From a virus, in the IMG/VR virus record IMGVR_UViG_3300002835_000154, positions 1 to 64,000 of that record: 64,000 nucleotides of DNA, one strand, 5' to 3'. This document shows, in pieces, positions 1 to 8,476 of this stretch. The stretch's first letter is position 1, and each line of letters begins with the position of its first letter. Position numbers and translations under genes: made by a program. The notes under the pieces are model-generated. The model was not told the DNA's origin. It was given only the letters and a program-made list of their open reading frames with translations, and did not search any database.

Positions 1-2586
1 TCAGGAACTAGTGGAAGCTCAGGTTCTTCAGGAACTAGCGGTAGCTCAGGTTCTTCAGGAACTTCAGGTTCAAGTGGTACCTCAGGTTCTTCAGGAACTT
101 CAGGTTCAAGCGGTTCATCAGGAACTAGTGGAAGCTCAGGTTCTTCAGGAACTAGCGGTAGCTCAGGTTCATCAGGAACTAGCGGTAGCTCAGGTTCTTC
201 AGGAACTAGCGGTAGCTCAGGTTCTTCAGGAACATCTGGTTCAAGTGGTTCTTCAGGAACATCTGGTTCAAGTGGTACCTCAGGTTCTTCAGGAACATCA
301 GGTTCAAGTGGTTCTTCAGGAACTAGTGGAAGCTCAGGTTCATCAGGAACTAGTGGAAGCTCAGGTTCTTCAGGAACTAGTGGAAGCTCAGGTTCATCAG
401 GAACTAGTGGAAGCTCAGGTTCTTCAGGAACTTCAGGTTCAAGCGGTTCATCAGGTTCAAGTGGTTCATCAGGAACATCTGGTTCAAGTGGTACATCAGG
501 TTCAAGAGGAACATCAGGAACTAGCGGTAGCTCAGGTTCTTCAGGAACATCAGGTTCAAGCGGTTCTTCAGGAACTAGCGGTAGCTCAGGTTCATCAGGA
601 ACTAGTGGAAGCTCAGGTTCTTCAGGAACATCTGGTTCAAGTGGTTCTTCAGGTTCTTCAGGAACTAGTGGAAGCTCAGGTTCTTCAGGAACATCTGGTT
701 CAAGCGGTTCATCAGGAACTAGTGGAAGCTCAGGTTCTTCAGGAACATCAGGTTCAAGTGGTACATCAGGTTCTTCAGGAACTTCAGGTTCAAGCGGTTC
801 TTCAGGAACTAGCGGAAGCTCAGGTTCTTCAGGAACATCAGGATCAAGTGGTTCTTCAGGAACTTCAGGTTCAAGTGGATCTTCAGGAACTAGCGGAAGC
901 TCAGGTTCTTCAGGAACATCAGGATCAAGTGGTTCTTCAGGAACTTCAGGTTCAAGCGGTTCATCAGGAACTAGTGGAAGCTCAGGTTCTTCAGGAACAT
1001 CAGGTTCAAGTGGTACATCAGGTTCTTCAGGAACTTCAGGTTCAAGTGGATCTTCAGGAACTAGCGGTAGCTCAGGTTCATCAGGAACATCAGGTTCAAG
1101 TGGTTCTTCAGGAACTAGTGGTAGTTCAGGTTCTTCAGGAACATCTGGTTCAAGTGGTTCATCAGGTTCAAGCGGTAGTTCAGGAGTTTCAGGAGCTTCA
1201 GGAACTAGTGGAACTTCAGGTTCAAGTGGTTCTTCAGGAACTAGCGGTAGCTCAGGTTCATCAGGAACATCTGGTTCAAGTGGTTCAAGCGGTTCATCAG
1301 GTTCAAGCGGTTCTTCAGGAACTAGCGGTAGCTCAGGTTCTTCAGGTTCAAGTGGTTCATCTGGTTCAAGCGGTTCATCAGGAACTAGCGGTAGCTCAGG
1401 TTCTTCAGGAACATCTGGTTCAAGTGGTTCATCAGGATCTTCAGGTTCAAGCGGTTCTTCAGGAACATCTGGTTCTTCAGGAACATCTGGTTCAAGCGGT
1501 TCTTCAGGAACATCTGGTTCAAGCGGTTCTTCAGGAACTAGCGGTAGCTCAGGTTCTTCAGGTTCAAGTGGTTCATCTGGTTCAAGTGGTTCTTCAGGAA
1601 CATCAGGTTCAAGCGGTTCATCAGGAACTAGTGGAAGCTCAGGTTCTTCAGGAACATCAGGTTCAAGTGGTACCTCAGGTTCTTCAGGAACTTCAGGTTC
1701 AAGCGGTTCATCAGGAACTAGTGGAAGCTCAGGTTCTTCAGGAACATCAGGATCAAGTGGTTCTTCAGGAACATCAGGTTCAAGCGGTTCATCAGGAACT
1801 AGTGGAAGCTCAGGTTCTTCAGGAACTAGTGGAAGCTCAGGTTCTTCAGGAACATCTGGTTCAAGCGGTTCATCAGGAACTAGTGGAAGCTCAGGTTCTT
1901 CAGGAACATCAGGTTCAAGTGGATCTTCAGGAACTTCAGGTTCAAGTGGTTCTTCAGGAACATCTGGATCAAGTGGTACATCAGCGGCGTCTGCATTAAC
2001 TAATAATACTAACAATTATTTGGTAACGGCAACAGGAGACAGTGGAACTCCTTTTAATGGTGAGGCTAATGCTACATTTGACGGATCTCAATTAACCCTT
2101 CTTGATGGAACAACCACGGCTCCGGCATATTCATTTCTTAATGATAGAGATACAGGTTTTTTAAGTAGAGCGGCAAATACACTATCACTTACTCTTGCTG
2201 GCGCTGAAGAATTTAGATGGCTTTTAAATGGTTCAGATGGTGAATTCCACGCAACTGGTGATATAGTAGCATTTTCAACAACTCCTTCAGATGAAAGATT
2301 GAAAGAAAATGTACAAGATGTTGAAAACCCTATTGAAATCATACAAAAATTAAGAGGAGTTACTTTTGATTGGAAGTATAATAACAGAGGAAGTGATATT
2401 GGTTTTATTGCGCAGGAAGTAGAAAAAGTATTACCTCAAATTGTTAGAGAGAAAAATCTAATGAAATCTCCTGATGAGAATGAAAAATATAAAGTAGTTG
2501 CTTACGATAGATTAATACCAATTCTTGTAGAATCTATTAAAGTATTAACCGCAAGAATAGATGAACTTGAAAAAAAACAAAAATAA
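1..2586 (+). CDS. Collagen-like Gly-Ser/Thr-Ser tail fibre with C-terminal peptidase S74 chaperone (5' end outside window)
   Basis: Frame 1 is open from the first base to the TAA at 2584-2586 (861 visible residues). Residues 2-661 form 220 uninterrupted Gly-X-Y triplets in which X is Ser or Thr and Y is Ser, with only three exceptions noticed (R169, V396, A399). A short linker (AASALTNNTNNY) leads to a beta-rich segment and then a peptidase_S74 domain containing SDERLKENV and GFIAQEVEKVLPQIV. In this family the C-terminal chaperone trimerises the fibre and cleaves itself off at the Ser of the S-D motif, here codon 2287-2289. A TTG at 2020 lies in the same frame and is not a separate start. 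The product is probably a trimeric receptor-binding fibre. The repeat contains no proline, so collagen-like describes the periodicity, not a proven triple helix. Confidence 0.9.
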   Translation, partial: SGTSGSSGSSGTSGSSGSSGTSGSSGTSGSSGTSGSSGSSGTSGSSGSSGTSGSSGSSGTSGSSGSSGTSGSSGSSGTSGSSGSSGTSGSSGTSGSSGTSGSSGSSGTSGSSGSSGTSGSSGSSGTSGSSGSSGTSGSSGSSGTSGSSGSSGSSGSSGTSGSSGTSGSRGTSGTSGSSGSSGTSGSSGSSGTSGSSGSSGTSGSSGSSGTSGSSGSSGSSGTSGSSGSSGTSGSSGSSGTSGSSGSSGTSGSSGTSGSSGTSGSSGSSGTSGSSGSSGTSGSSGSSGTSGSSGSSGTSGSSGSSGTSGSSGSSGTSGSSGSSGTSGSSGSSGTSGSSGTSGSSGTSGSSGSSGTSGSSGSSGTSGSSGSSGTSGSSGSSGTSGSSGSSGSSGSSGVSGASGTSGTSGSSGSSGTSGSSGSSGTSGSSGSSGSSGSSGSSGTSGSSGSSGSSGSSGSSGSSGTSGSSGSSGTSGSSGSSGSSGSSGSSGTSGSSGTSGSSGSSGTSGSSGSSGTSGSSGSSGSSGSSGSSGSSGTSGSSGSSGTSGSSGSSGTSGSSGTSGSSGTSGSSGSSGTSGSSGSSGTSGSSGSSGTSGSSGSSGTSGSSGSSGTSGSSGSSGTSGSSGSSGTSGSSGSSGTSGSSGSSGTSGSSGSSGTSGSSGTSAASALTNNTNNYLVTATGDSGTPFNGEANATFDGSQLTLLDGTTTAPAYSFLNDRDTGFLSRAANTLSLTLAGAEEFRWLLNGSDGEFHATGDIVAFSTTPSDERLKENVQDVENPIEIIQKLRGVTFDWKYNNRGSDIGFIAQEVEKVLPQIVREKNLMKSPDENEKYKVVAYDRLIPILVESIKVLTARIDELEKKQK
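2..1983 (+). repeat. Degenerate 9-bp tandem repeat encoding Gly-Ser/Thr-Ser triplets
   Basis: Nearly 2 kb is built from 9-bp units such as GGTTCAAGT, GGTTCTTCA, GGAACATCA and GGAACTAGT. Synonymous Ser and Thr codons (TCA, TCT, AGT, AGC; ACT, ACA, ACC) alternate, so the protein period is stricter than the DNA period. Longer higher-order blocks recur, for example GGAACTAGTGGAAGCTCAGG many times. Low complexity also keeps frame 2 open over the same stretch. Such a tract can change length by recombination or slippage. Confidence 0.95.
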
Positions 2587-2607
2587 AATTAAACAAATAA
2601 AACTAAA

Positions 2608-3249
2608 ATGACAGTCCCAAGTACAAACGTAAAATTTAGTGATGTGTGGAGTGAAGCTAATGGAACCTATACTTCAGGTTCCCTTGGCTTAAACTATCCA
2701 ATGAGTTTCTATAATTATTTTGAGGGTCCAAATGGATCGTTTTCGGTAGGAGATAATAATTGGGGTCAAGGATCAAATTCTGGTTCGGATAGAATATATG
2801 GTACCTCAGCAAAAACAACAAATATAAAAGTTGGTGATTTTAAGGGACTAACGTATTTTTATGATCAAAGTCAATTTAAAATTTTAATAAATGTTACAAA
2901 TAATGCGTCGACACCTAACGATGATGATGTACAAGTAACAGTTACTTTATTTGATAGTGCTTTTACTTATTCTTATGTTACTGGTGGTCAATTGGTAGAT
3001 GCTGGTGATAATGTTAGTTTTGATATATCACTATCAACAACTCCTATAATTGCTATAGGTTATTGGCAAGTTAGTCTTGAAACAACTATGGCTTTTACAG
3101 GTTCTATTGTAGATATATCTATTAATGGAACATCTAAAGTTAGTTCGGTATCCTTACCTCAAGGTACAACAACCTTTTTTGATTCTAACACATATGGTGT
3201 TCAGGGTGCGGATGGTAACGGACTTACTTTTGATATAACTATAAATTAA
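2608..3249 (+). CDS. Probable tail-fibre-associated structural protein
   Basis: This 213-residue protein is rich in Gly, Ser, Thr and Asn with alternating beta-like segments and no signal peptide or catalytic motif. It opens with MTVPSTNVKFSDVWSEA, a style common to small virion proteins. It starts 21 bp after the S74 fibre stop and is followed by a hairpin, so it is probably the last gene of the fibre transcript. A fibre tip, capping or adhesin-accessory role is inferred from position and composition only. I do not recognise the family. Confidence 0.6.
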   Translation: MTVPSTNVKFSDVWSEANGTYTSGSLGLNYPMSFYNYFEGPNGSFSVGDNNWGQGSNSGSDRIYGTSAKTTNIKVGDFKGLTYFYDQSQFKILINVTNNASTPNDDDVQVTVTLFDSAFTYSYVTGGQLVDAGDNVSFDISLSTTPIIAIGYWQVSLETTMAFTGSIVDISINGTSKVSSVSLPQGTTTFFDSNTYGVQGADGNGLTFDITIN

Positions 3250-3259
3250 TAACATAAAA

Positions 3260-3292
3260 AAACCCCAACCATACTAAACGACTGGGTTTCTA
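3260..3292 (+). terminator. Possible weak terminator after the fibre genes
   Basis: AAACCC (3260-3265) can pair with GGGTTT (3284-3289) around an 18-nt loop, directly after the stop at 3249. The stem is only 6 bp and the following T-tract is poor, so this is a weak call. Confidence 0.35.
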
Positions 3293-3405
3293 ATTATTCT
3301 AACGATTATCTATATGAATAATGATTTGTTTATAACATTCTAAAAAATGTTCATTTCATAAATCTCATTTAATATTGTAATCCGACACAAAAGTAAAAAC
3401 AAAAA

Positions 3406-3427
3406 AAGGGAGCCATTTGACTCCCTT
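3406..3427 (-). terminator. Rho-independent terminator of the minus-strand gene 3452-3826
   Basis: AAGGGAG (3406-3412) pairs perfectly with CTCCCTT (3421-3427) around an 8-nt loop. Read on the minus strand, the hairpin is followed by the T-run complementary to the A-tract at 3401-3407. It lies 25 bp past the minus gene's stop and may also block plus-strand read-through. The rest of 3250-3451 shows no gene. Confidence 0.75.
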
Positions 3428-3451
3428 GTTCATTTAATGATTTATAATAAC

Positions 3452-3826
3452 TTATTGATAACTTGAATAGGATTTTTCCTCAACAAATAAGGAACCGTAT
3501 TTTAAATTAATATCTTTTTTTATTTCGGCTCTTACATCATTGGTTATATATACGGACCGAGCTAATTCGATAAATTCAGAATCAAATTGTTTGTCCCTTT
3601 CCTTATCTCTTAATTTATCTTCAATAACCCATAAGGTTTTATTAATCTCAAATAATCTAAGATAATCATCATGATTAGTTTTTAATTCCGTAAATACTAT
3701 TTCATATAAATAATGGAATTCTTTTTTTATGTTTTCTAACTTAACCTCATCTTTGATAAATTGTGTTTTAATTTGGAGGATTGATAATTTATCGACAATT
3801 TCCCCGATTGATACTTCTATTTTCAT
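3452..3826 (-). CDS. Small helical protein resembling the DUF6165 family
   Basis: The 124-residue protein begins MKIEVSIGEIVDKLSILQIK, which matches my recollection of DUF6165 proteins (IEVSVGE..DKL.IL.IK). These are small, function unknown, and often encoded near glycan or sulfotransferase genes. The remainder is alpha-helical and charged. It lies alone on the minus strand, tail-to-tail with the fibre genes and head-to-head with the glycan cassette, with its own terminator. A link to the neighbouring sugar genes is inferred from location only. Confidence 0.6.
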   Translation of the reverse strand: MKIEVSIGEIVDKLSILQIKTQFIKDEVKLENIKKEFHYLYEIVFTELKTNHDDYLRLFEINKTLWVIEDKLRDKERDKQFDSEFIELARSVYITNDVRAEIKKDINLKYGSLFVEEKSYSSYQ

Positions 3827-3901
3827 GGTTTTGCGTTAATTTTATTATGGTAACTTTATTTACTTGAAAAGTAATGTTATATTACCAAAAAGGAAATAAT
3901 A

Positions 3902-4468
3902 ATGATTAATACTCAAGAAAGAAAAGAATTTTTATTGAATTCTTACAGAATGTTTGGTCTTCATGATGATGAAGGAGGAGTTAACAAAACTCAAGGTTTG
4001 TTTATGATGTGTGATGACATCGTTAAACCAGAATTTGTGGTTGCAGAAATCGGTTCTTATGCTGGTGTTAGTAGCGAAGTTTTGGCATTAAATTGTAAAA
4101 AATTAACTTGTATCGACACATGGGAAGATTGGAATAATGATGGAATTATATTCCAAGCTATGGGATTGTTTGATAATATGATATCATTGTATCCTCACGT
4201 TGATAAGTTACATATGAGGGGAGATGAAGCATCCAAATTATTCCCTGATGAACATTTTGATCTGGTTTATATTGACGCATCGCATTGGTATGATGATGTT
4301 GTAAATGACATTAATACTTGGTTACCAAAAATTAAAAGTGGTGGTTATTTGGCTGGACATGATTATATAGAATGTAATGATGTTCTATATGTTGTTAACG
4401 ATTATTTTGGTAAAACACATTCAATAACAAGATACCCTGATAGTAGTTGGGTGATTAAAAAGAATTAA
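3902..4468 (+). CDS. Class I SAM-dependent methyltransferase (Methyltransf_24-like)
   Basis: The 188-residue protein has a Rossmann-type methyltransferase core: motif I as VAEIGSYAGVSSEVLA (about residues 47-62), an acidic strand-2 residue in CIDTWEDW, and motif IV-like FDLVYIDASHWYDDVVND, followed by LKSGGYLAGHD-type post-strand text. This layout is typical of small-molecule or sugar methyltransferases next to glycosyltransferases. It opens the cassette; AAGGAAATAATAATG is a recognisable though weak ribosome binding site. The next gene starts 4 bp after its stop. The substrate is unknown, probably a sugar. Confidence 0.75.
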   Translation: MINTQERKEFLLNSYRMFGLHDDEGGVNKTQGLFMMCDDIVKPEFVVAEIGSYAGVSSEVLALNCKKLTCIDTWEDWNNDGIIFQAMGLFDNMISLYPHVDKLHMRGDEASKLFPDEHFDLVYIDASHWYDDVVNDINTWLPKIKSGGYLAGHDYIECNDVLYVVNDYFGKTHSITRYPDSSWVIKKN

Positions 4469-4472
4469 ATTT

Positions 4473-6371
4473 ATGAGTAATATATACTATCTAATTCACA
4501 GTAGAAGTTTTGGCGATACATTGGCGTCAACACCAACATTGCGTTACCTATCACAATCACACAACCAAAAAATTAATATTGTTACACATAAAAAACATAT
4601 TTTTAAAAATAATCAATATGTTAATAATTGTCTAAGTTTTGACGAATTTAATGATTTGGGTATGTCCAATATTATCAAATATGAATCATTCACTTACGCT
4701 GGAAGACAAGACAATAATGGTATTGAAAAAAAGTTTTCACATATTGATACAAGACAACTCCACGCAATGGATTTAGGTTTTCAATTAATGTCACATCAAA
4801 TGGAATATGATTATACTCCAGACTATGTTGAATTACCATACGATTTACCTGAAAAGTATGTTGTTTGTCATATCACCCAAAATTGGGCGAATAGGACTTG
4901 GGACACCAAAAATTGGCAAAGATTAATTGATTGGTTGTCCGATAATAAAATCTTTACGATTTTAATTGGTCAGGACCACTCTGAAAAACTTCATGATTCA
5001 ATTAGTGTGGACCCTTTAATTAAAGCTTGCCCTAAATTAGATAATCTTTATGGTTTAGATTTAACTAACATAATAGAGTTAGAAGAAATGTACCAAGTGA
5101 TTAAAGGTTCATCGGTTATTGTTACTATGGATACTGGACCACTTCACATTGCAGGTTGTACTGACACACATATCTTACAACTTGGAAGTGCAACTCACCC
5201 ATTATTAAGAATACCTTACCGAAACAATACCCAAAATTATAAATATGATTTTGTTGGTGGTACTTGTAATATATTTTGTAATAGTGATTTGAAATATAAT
5301 GTTAAAGAGTGGGGTCATATAAATGCGGTTGCACCACTTACTGACTGTTCTGAAAATAAACCAACATTTGAATGTCATCCACATGTGGATAAAGTTATTA
5401 GTAAATTGAAAGAAATAATTCAATTCCAAGAAGAAAATAAATATTTAGAGTTCTTTGAACTACTACCTGATACCGATGAAGATAAAATTAATTTTAATTT
5501 CAAAAAAACAACAGATGATGTTGTTAGTATTGTAGTTAAAGATGTTCATACGGGGTTAATTAGAGATAGATTTACCAATCGATGCGAACGATTATCTGAA
5601 GGGAATTATTGGTGGGCACCAATGCCTGGAAAAGTAAAAAATCTTGGAGACATCGATTTGTATTTTTATTTGAATGATGAATTCCAAGGTAAACAAAGAT
5701 TGTATTATCCTGGTGGAATGGATTTAATCGTTAATGACAAAAAATATACATTAGATTATTTAGACGGATACGATTACCCAACATTTTGGGAAATATTTGT
5801 AAATGGTGATTACGAAAAAGAACCATCATGTGTTATAGAAAAAGGTGATGTTGTTTTGGATATCGGAGCAAATAAAGGATTTTTTACTCTAAATGCATTA
5901 CAGAAAGGTGCATCTAAAGTTTATAGTGTTGAACCTGTTAAACATTCGTATGAGCAGATAAAAAAATTATTAAATGATTTTCCAAATGTTGAACCAATAA
6001 ATAATGCGATTGGTGAAACTAATGGAACTATAAGTATGTTTGTTGACTCGGACGCTTCGGCAACCAATTGTGTTACAACATATGGCGATATGTTTGGTAG
6101 AGAATCAAACAAAGTTGACGTAGAATCAATTAATATCAATACTCTAATTGAACAAATTGACTCAAAAATTAACTACATGAAAGTTGATTGTGAGGGTTCT
6201 GAGTTTGAGTTATTTAAAACAATAACAGAACAAAATCTAAAAAATATCGATAAGTTAGTAATTGAAACTCATGGTGATGAGATTGATGCTTTTGTACATA
6301 AAACACTAACCAATAATAATTTCAGAGTTCATAAACACAATAATATACTATATGCAATTAACGAAAACTAA
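4473..6371 (+). CDS. Fusion of a GT9 heptosyltransferase-like domain and an FkbM methyltransferase
   Basis: The 632-residue protein has two enzymes in one chain. Residues 1-310 are GT9-like: an N-terminal SFGDTLASTPTLRYL loop, VVCHITQNWANRTWDTKNW, and TMDTGPLHIAGCTD, the GT9 nucleotide-sugar site. Four cysteines (C265, C269, C292, C301) end the domain and resemble the metal site of autotransporter heptosyltransferases. Residues about 400-632 are FkbM-type: VVLDIGANKGFFTLNA (motif I), YSVEPVKHSYEQ, and NYMKVDCEGSEFELF. The domain order suggests transfer of a sugar and methylation of it or of a neighbour. The same two domains occur as separate adjacent genes at 7526-9242. Donor and acceptor are not known. 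Confidence 0.8.
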   Translation: MSNIYYLIHSRSFGDTLASTPTLRYLSQSHNQKINIVTHKKHIFKNNQYVNNCLSFDEFNDLGMSNIIKYESFTYAGRQDNNGIEKKFSHIDTRQLHAMDLGFQLMSHQMEYDYTPDYVELPYDLPEKYVVCHITQNWANRTWDTKNWQRLIDWLSDNKIFTILIGQDHSEKLHDSISVDPLIKACPKLDNLYGLDLTNIIELEEMYQVIKGSSVIVTMDTGPLHIAGCTDTHILQLGSATHPLLRIPYRNNTQNYKYDFVGGTCNIFCNSDLKYNVKEWGHINAVAPLTDCSENKPTFECHPHVDKVISKLKEIIQFQEENKYLEFFELLPDTDEDKINFNFKKTTDDVVSIVVKDVHTGLIRDRFTNRCERLSEGNYWWAPMPGKVKNLGDIDLYFYLNDEFQGKQRLYYPGGMDLIVNDKKYTLDYLDGYDYPTFWEIFVNGDYEKEPSCVIEKGDVVLDIGANKGFFTLNALQKGASKVYSVEPVKHSYEQIKKLLNDFPNVEPINNAIGETNGTISMFVDSDASATNCVTTYGDMFGRESNKVDVESININTLIEQIDSKINYMKVDCEGSEFELFKTITEQNLKNIDKLVIETHGDEIDAFVHKTLTNNNFRVHKHNNILYAINEN

Positions 6372-6372
6372 T

Positions 6373-7524
6373 ATGTTAAAATTTGGTGTGTATACAACTT
6401 TCTATAATTGTGAAAGGTTTATTGATAAAATATTCACATCAATAGAATTATTAAATTATGATAATTTTGAATGGCACATAACTGATGATTATTCAACCGA
6501 TAATACTAAAAGTTTGGTATTTGAAAGATTAGACAAAAGTCCATTGAAACATAAAATAATTTATTATGAACAATCGGAAAAAAAACAAATGTATTGGAAA
6601 CCAAATGAGTTTTTTGATGAAACATTTGATTGGATTATTTTGGTTGATGCTGACGATGATTTTGATAAAAATTTCCTAAATGTATACAATACTTTTTTAT
6701 ACGGAAGAGATGATGTCTCTTTGGTATCATCTGACTTCTTTAAAATTAATGAAAGTGATAATTCAAGACACTCAATATCATATGTAATAAATAATGATAT
6801 TATATCAAATAAAATTAACCAATATCATCCATCTTGTGATTACTTGAATAACATTAGTTATAGTTGTTTTGGTCATTTAAGAGGATTTAAAAATATAATA
6901 CCATCATTCGATGTTGATGACATGTTGGCGTGTGCTGAAGATAGTTATCACATATTTTGGTCCAATTCATTTGGAAAGTATTTACACATCCCAAGACCAT
7001 TATATACATGGTATTTAAGGGATGACTCCGAATCTCATCGTAAAACGATACCCGCAAATTTTAATGATAATTTTAATATTGCCTTAAATAAACTTAATCA
7101 AAGTGATGGTGGTGTTGATAAAATGTTTAATGACATTTATATTGAAACATCAACTTTGGGATCATACGACTTCAAAAACTTAAAGGGTCGAAAGGTATCA
7201 TTATGGACAAGAGTATTATCCCAAGGTCAAAAAGAAACATTACAAAGTTTGTACTATGACATTGATTTGGTATTTAATGACGATACCGCCGAAATACATC
7301 TTTATACTTTAAACTTCTATAATGAAAGTGGTTTAGATAATTTGTTACAAAAAACAAAAGGTAAAAAGTTAATGTTTTATTATCAAAACCAAAATTATCA
7401 TGAAACTAATGAACAAAAAGAAAACGAATTAGATTTTCAACTTAACAAATATCTTAATACTATAGGTAAACATACTGGTTATAGTTGGTGGACATATATT
7501 AGACATTTTATTATAAAAAATTAA
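6373..7524 (+). CDS. Family 2 (GT-A) glycosyltransferase
   Basis: A GT2-like inverting glycosyltransferase with N-terminal FGVYTTFYNCERFIDKIF, WHITDDYSTDNTKSLV (nucleotide-binding Asp) and the metal-binding DxD region IILVDADDDFDKNFL. The DDDSESHRKT stretch near residue 220 fits the acceptor side. The C-terminal 120 residues are an extension without a recognised fold. An in-frame ATG exists upstream at 6352 inside the previous gene, but ATG 6373, one base after that gene's stop, fits the coupled layout better. Acceptor and donor are unknown. Confidence 0.75.
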   Translation: MLKFGVYTTFYNCERFIDKIFTSIELLNYDNFEWHITDDYSTDNTKSLVFERLDKSPLKHKIIYYEQSEKKQMYWKPNEFFDETFDWIILVDADDDFDKNFLNVYNTFLYGRDDVSLVSSDFFKINESDNSRHSISYVINNDIISNKINQYHPSCDYLNNISYSCFGHLRGFKNIIPSFDVDDMLACAEDSYHIFWSNSFGKYLHIPRPLYTWYLRDDSESHRKTIPANFNDNFNIALNKLNQSDGGVDKMFNDIYIETSTLGSYDFKNLKGRKVSLWTRVLSQGQKETLQSLYYDIDLVFNDDTAEIHLYTLNFYNESGLDNLLQKTKGKKLMFYYQNQNYHETNEQKENELDFQLNKYLNTIGKHTGYSWWTYIRHFIIKN

Positions 7525-7525
7525 T

Positions 7526-8476
7526 ATGAATAAAAAAGTTTTTTTGAATTTATCAGAGTGTTATGCAATAGGTGATACTTTATGCTCAACACCTACGGTT
7601 CGTAAATTGTGTGAAAGTTATGGTAGAAAGATTTATGTTGTAACTCACTTTCCTGAATTATTTGATAATAACCCTTATGTTGAAAAAACATATCATCCAA
7701 ATACAATTAACGTAGGTCATATAAGAGAACAATTTATTGTTCACACAACTTTTGATATTTTAGGTAATAAGACCGAAAGGGGTGTTGAATATAAACATGC
7801 CCGTATTGATATTCGTCAATACCATGCAATTAGTTTGGGGTTCATGTTATCACCTGATGAAATGGAATGTAATTACTATCCTAAAGACTACGAACCCATT
7901 GAAAACTTACCTGAAAAATATGTTTTAATTCACCCTGTTCAAACTTGGCCAAATAGAACTTGGTCATCTTCCAATTGGATGAAACTAACAAAAAAATTAA
8001 ATGATTTAGGTATTTCAGTAGTATCAATTGGAAAAGATAGTTCTGAGAAAGGGTTCTTTAATGTTAATAAACCAACATTTAATTTTGATATTGAAAACGG
8101 ATTAAACTTAATGAATAAGACAAGTTTATCACAAGCTTGGCATTTGATTAATAAGTCATTATGTTTTGTTACTATGGACTCAGGATTATTACATTTGGCA
8201 GGAACATCAGACGCTGAAATTGTTATGTTGGGTAGTGCAATTAAACCTGAGTTTAGAAAACCTTATAGACAAGGTTCACAAGATTATAAACTATCTTACG
8301 TTTTAGGTGGATGTGATTTACATTGTTGTTCCGATATGAAACATAGTATTAAAGAGTGGGGTAATATTCAAGGTGTACCTCCACTAATTAATTGCTTAGA
8401 AAATAAAAAAACATTTGAATGTCACCCTGGTGTTGATTCAGTTGTAAGATTAATTGAAAATATTAAAAATGGATAA
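7526..8476 (+). CDS. GT9 heptosyltransferase-like glycosyltransferase, stand-alone paralogue
   Basis: The 316-residue protein aligns by eye with the N-terminal half of the 4473-6371 fusion: GDTLCSTPTVRKL, VLIHPVQTWPNRTWSSSNW and TMDSGLLHLAGTSDAEIVML. It carries the same C-terminal cysteine set (C263, C267/C268, C290, C299) and the shared endings KEWG and TFECHP. GT9 enzymes use ADP- or GDP-heptose-type donors; the four-Cys signature is closer to autotransporter heptosyltransferases than to LPS WaaC/WaaF. It overlaps the following FkbM gene by 8 bp, so the split pair mirrors the upstream fusion. Confidence 0.75.
   Translation: MNKKVFLNLSECYAIGDTLCSTPTVRKLCESYGRKIYVVTHFPELFDNNPYVEKTYHPNTINVGHIREQFIVHTTFDILGNKTERGVEYKHARIDIRQYHAISLGFMLSPDEMECNYYPKDYEPIENLPEKYVLIHPVQTWPNRTWSSSNWMKLTKKLNDLGISVVSIGKDSSEKGFFNVNKPTFNFDIENGLNLMNKTSLSQAWHLINKSLCFVTMDSGLLHLAGTSDAEIVMLGSAIKPEFRKPYRQGSQDYKLSYVLGGCDLHCCSDMKHSIKEWGNIQGVPPLINCLENKKTFECHPGVDSVVRLIENIKNG

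Noticed and set aside
1-1983. Possible CRISPR-like or direct-repeat array
   Set aside because: Units are 9 bp, in-frame and contiguous, without unique spacers. It is a coding repeat.
11-1999. 662-residue open frame with QVLQELAVAQ-type repeats
   Set aside because: It is frame 2 of the Gly-Ser/Thr repeat. Frame 1 is open through the same stretch and continues into a peptidase S74 domain.
2020-2586. Separate 188-residue gene starting with TTG at 2020
   Set aside because: It is the in-frame C-terminus of the fibre; no upstream stop separates it.
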